Under the pieces are notes generated by a model, which ran no database searches, was not told the origin of the DNA, and was given only the letters and a program-made list of their open reading frames with translations. The position numbers and the translations under genes are program-made. This document shows positions 61,659 through 64,000 of a stretch of DNA of 64,000 nucleotides, in pieces (within the stretch, counting starts at the first letter, position 1; each line of letters begins with the position of its first letter). The stretch spans positions 142,096,982 to 142,160,981 of the forward strand of contig CM041781.1 in NCBI GenBank assembly GCA_023374045.1. The letters run 5' to 3'. Source of the DNA: Limonium bicolor (lineage: Eukaryota > Streptophyta > Magnoliopsida > Caryophyllales > Plumbaginaceae).

Positions 61659-61785
61659 AAGTCGATGATGCATGAGCCTTTGTCTTCGGACCGGTGACAT
61701 GGGGAGAATAGAGTTGTTTTGTATTCTGGCCCATGAAGGCGAGGATGAATAAGCCTTTGTCTACGGACCGGTGACATGGGAGAAT
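61659..61785 (+). repeat. Direct repeat upstream of the X PPT, copy B
   Basis: Two copies of a ~50-base unit (AGCCTTTGTCT, then CGGACCGGTGACATGG, then GAGAATA) lie about 80 bases apart, 230-370 bases before the LTR. The counterpart in copy A is at 42630-42765. Confidence 0.7.
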
Positions 61786-62011
61786 ACGATGAAAATTATG
61801 TGATTGTTTTAATCATCAAAAGGAAGAAAGGGAATTTTGAGTGCTATACATGCTTAAGCATGTTGTGTGATATTTGAGTATAAGTATATGACAGACCTAA
61901 TGAGTCAATAAGTTTAAGTACATATAAGCATGATCTCTATGATCTATGGAATGAGATAAACCGTGTAATCTAATAAAATAAGATGCATGGGAACTTTGGG
62001 GACAAAGTTCG

Positions 62012-62027
62012 TTTAAGGGCGGTAGAT
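62012..62027 (+). other. Polypurine tract of X, copy B (mutated)
   Basis: The tract reads TTTAAGGGCGGTAGAT. A C interrupts the G run found in copy A, G and R, so this tract could not have primed well in its present form. Confidence 0.75.
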
Positions 62028-64000
62028 TGAAATATCTCAAACCTTAATTACTTTAATTAATCATGAATTAATTAAATAAAAGTAATTAACGAGAGATTAA
62101 AGAATTAAATACCCTTAAATAAGTATAAGGGAATGATATAATTTTAATTAAACCCTAAAAGTTGTTAGGAAACATAAATGAAACCTAAAATGATGTTAAG
62201 GAGGTTTAGGAAAAAGAAATATAAATGAAAATAAAATGAAACGAATCGTTTTACCTCGAAAAACATGTCACAAATATATTAGAAGTGAAAACGAGATCGT
62301 AGACACCTTATAATATTTTTTGGTAATTTTAGAGGTATTGGAAAATTGGTTAAACAACAAGAATAAAAGACGTTGTGTTTTTGCCCAAAATGGCGAAACG
62401 CAAACCAATTAGGAATTAAATTATAACTAGTTAAATTTATAATTACAATAATAGTTATTGTCTTAAAATATAAATTTGGAATCATAAAATGGTTCGTCTC
62501 ATTAAATAGGAGATAATGTCACAAACGACATGAAAAACGGGCATGAAACGAGTCCAGAACGACATTATGAGTATAACAAAAAAAAGTGGGCCTACCCGCC
62601 CAACATGACTGGGCCGGCCCAGTCTCCCATTCACTCACGGTACTATACTAATCCAAAAAAAAAAATGAAACCCAGCCATTCTCTCATTCACATACGGTAT
62701 TAGCTACCCTAACCCTAACAAGGAACGACATTCTGCGCCTCTCGTTCATTCTCTTCTGAAAACGCTGTCTTCCCTCCCTCTCTTCCATTTCCTTCATTCT
62801 TCACTCACGAATACGCAACCCTAACTGGCGAGACAACCCATTGGAGGAGAAGACCCTGAGCTCGGCTTGGTGGCGATTCGGACACGACGAACCGAGGAAA
62901 GCGAACAAAAATGGAACCATGGAGAAGGCCACAAGAGAATCGACCGGAGAGGGTGCCCAGAAAACTGGAGTAGTCACTTCTAAAATTCGAAGGTGTACAT
63001 CTGCATATTCTATTTGTGGTTTTTTGCTTATTCTCATTAGATTTGAAATCAAAAACTTGTAAACAAGTCATTTTCCCTCCTCTCTGAATTCGGTGCAAAT
63101 AAAGCCGTTTTTCCTTGCGAATTTTGTAGCCTATGAACATTATGTTCTGAACAAGGACTTGAAAATCTGAACTTATGGTGTATTCTGTGTGCGAATTAGC
63201 ACCCTAAATCTATTTAGGGTTTCGAAATTGAAGAGGAATTTCTTATGAGTGGCTGAAATCAAAACTGCCAGAAAAGAGATTAGGGTTAAAAATCAAAATT
63301 AGGGTATGAGTGAAATTAATGTTCTGAAATTGAAATAAGGTTCTGTAAAATTGAATTGGAGATTCCTAAAATTGAATTAGGCCTTCTCAGACTTAACATT
63401 AGTGTCTCAAAATTAATTGGGAATTTTCCAATTATACGAATTGAATTTGTGAAATTAGGGTTTGAAGTAATTTAGGGAAAATCTGTAATTAAGGGTTTCG
63501 AATAGAAATGGGGGTTTATGATATTGGAATCGAGTGAAGGTTACAAAAAAAAATTAATTAGGGCAAAATCGGTAATATAAGAGAATTGAGGTTAAAACGT
63601 GGATATAACAATTCTGGGGCAAAAATGTAAATTGAGGAAATTCTGGGGTGAAAATTGGAATTAGAATGTTTTAGGGGCTTTTTGTAATTTCTAGAAAAAT
63701 GAAGGGCAATTTGGGAATCTGAATGTGTGTTATAGTTTCTGAAATTAGCTAAATCGATTTAGGGATTTTGAATGGTCTAATTTGTATTAGATTAGTCAAA
63801 CATTGAGTTGGGCTATGTAAATTAGACAAATTAAATTGGGTTTAGGAATAAATTGGATTTGTGGGCTTAAATTGGGCTTTGGTCCACTAGAATATTCATA
63901 AGAGATTGGATTTAGGAAATAAAAGGGGATAACCCATTGAAGTAATAAATGACAAACCAAAATGGGTTGTAAAATAGAAAGGGAATCGAAATAAATTGGT
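62028..64000 (+). repeat. Third X LTR, 5' part (runs off the window)
   Basis: It begins TGAAATATCTCAAACC and follows 43005-43500 then 47360 onward without interruption. It is the 3' LTR of internal copy B. About 2.2 kb should continue beyond the window. Confidence 0.9.
62514..62518 (+). other. Empty TAATG site (unoccupied G insertion point)
   Basis: Here the X LTR reads GATAATGTCACAAACG without interruption. In the other two X LTRs the same TAATG is duplicated around a G sequence. This confirms the ends of G and the length of its target duplication. Confidence 0.9.

Larger units (their letters stand above)
51085..62027 (+). mobile_element. Element X internal region, copy B, split by solo LTR Z
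   Basis: Segments 51085-54125 and 59513-62027 give about 5.55 kb after removing Z and one target duplication. It is colinear with copy A (37483-43004), non-coding, and carries the same LTR-like module (about 53030-53225) and internal PPT (60861-60875). It keeps the GATC palindrome near 61476 that R also has and copy A has lost. Confidence 0.88.

Overview
This 64 kb window is nuclear DNA of a higher plant with a large, repeat-rich genome, probably a dicot (inference). I find no host gene, tRNA, rRNA or CRISPR array. Essentially every base can be assigned to nested Ty3/gypsy-type LTR retrotransposons with unusually long LTRs (about 3.8-5.4 kb). The LTRs start TGAAATA(C/T)C and end GTTACA. Where an internal region is visible, it has a TGGTATCAGAGC primer-binding site (initiator tRNA-Met type) and an AAGGGGGGTAGAT polypurine tract.

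Layout. (1) 1-2636 and 25456-26126 are the 3' part of the pol gene of element 'G', a chromovirus-type Ty3/gypsy element (RT, RNase H, integrase, chromodomain; Tekay/Del-like by inference), with three in-frame stops and one frameshift. (2) Its integrase is split by element 'R' (2637-25455, minus strand), a LARD-like non-coding element with two ~4.13 kb LTRs around 5.57 kb of non-coding internal DNA. R's 5' LTR is itself split by two oppositely oriented solo LTRs of one family: S1 (14037-18561, minus) and S2 (19826-24268, plus). (3) 26127-33746 is G's 3' LTR, split by solo LTR 'H' (27784-31604). (4) 33747-64000 is a tandem array of a second LARD-like element, 'X': LTR, internal, LTR, internal, LTR. 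The first X LTR holds the long G element, the second holds a solo LTR of G at the identical TAATG site (43501-47354), and the third (62028 to the end) has an empty TAATG site. The second X internal region holds a further solo LTR, 'Z' (54126-59512, 5.4 kb).

How the parts relate. R and X share LTR ends, PBS, PPT and stretches of non-coding internal sequence, but encode no recognisable Gag or Pol. They probably relied on proteins of a G-like autonomous relative (inference). The order of events can be read from the nesting: X inserted; G entered one X LTR; unequal LTR recombination made the X tandem and copied G; one G copy collapsed to a solo LTR. R, H and Z are each present in only one duplicated copy, so the simplest reading puts them later; S1 and S2 followed R.

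Most unusual signal. At about 53-65% of LTR length, the G, H, S1, S2 and R LTRs all carry a GC-rich array of 3-5 hairpins whose arms start GTCCG or GGACC. The arms differ between LTR families, and they also differ between LTRs that are otherwise close copies (S1 versus S2, G versus H), while H and S2 share one array type. This looks like an exchangeable hairpin cassette, often with one left arm and two alternative right arms. Other cross-family features are a second internal PPT preceded by a small hairpin, a structured block near the LTR 3' end followed by a splice-acceptor-like CAG, and an LTR-like module inside the X internal region.
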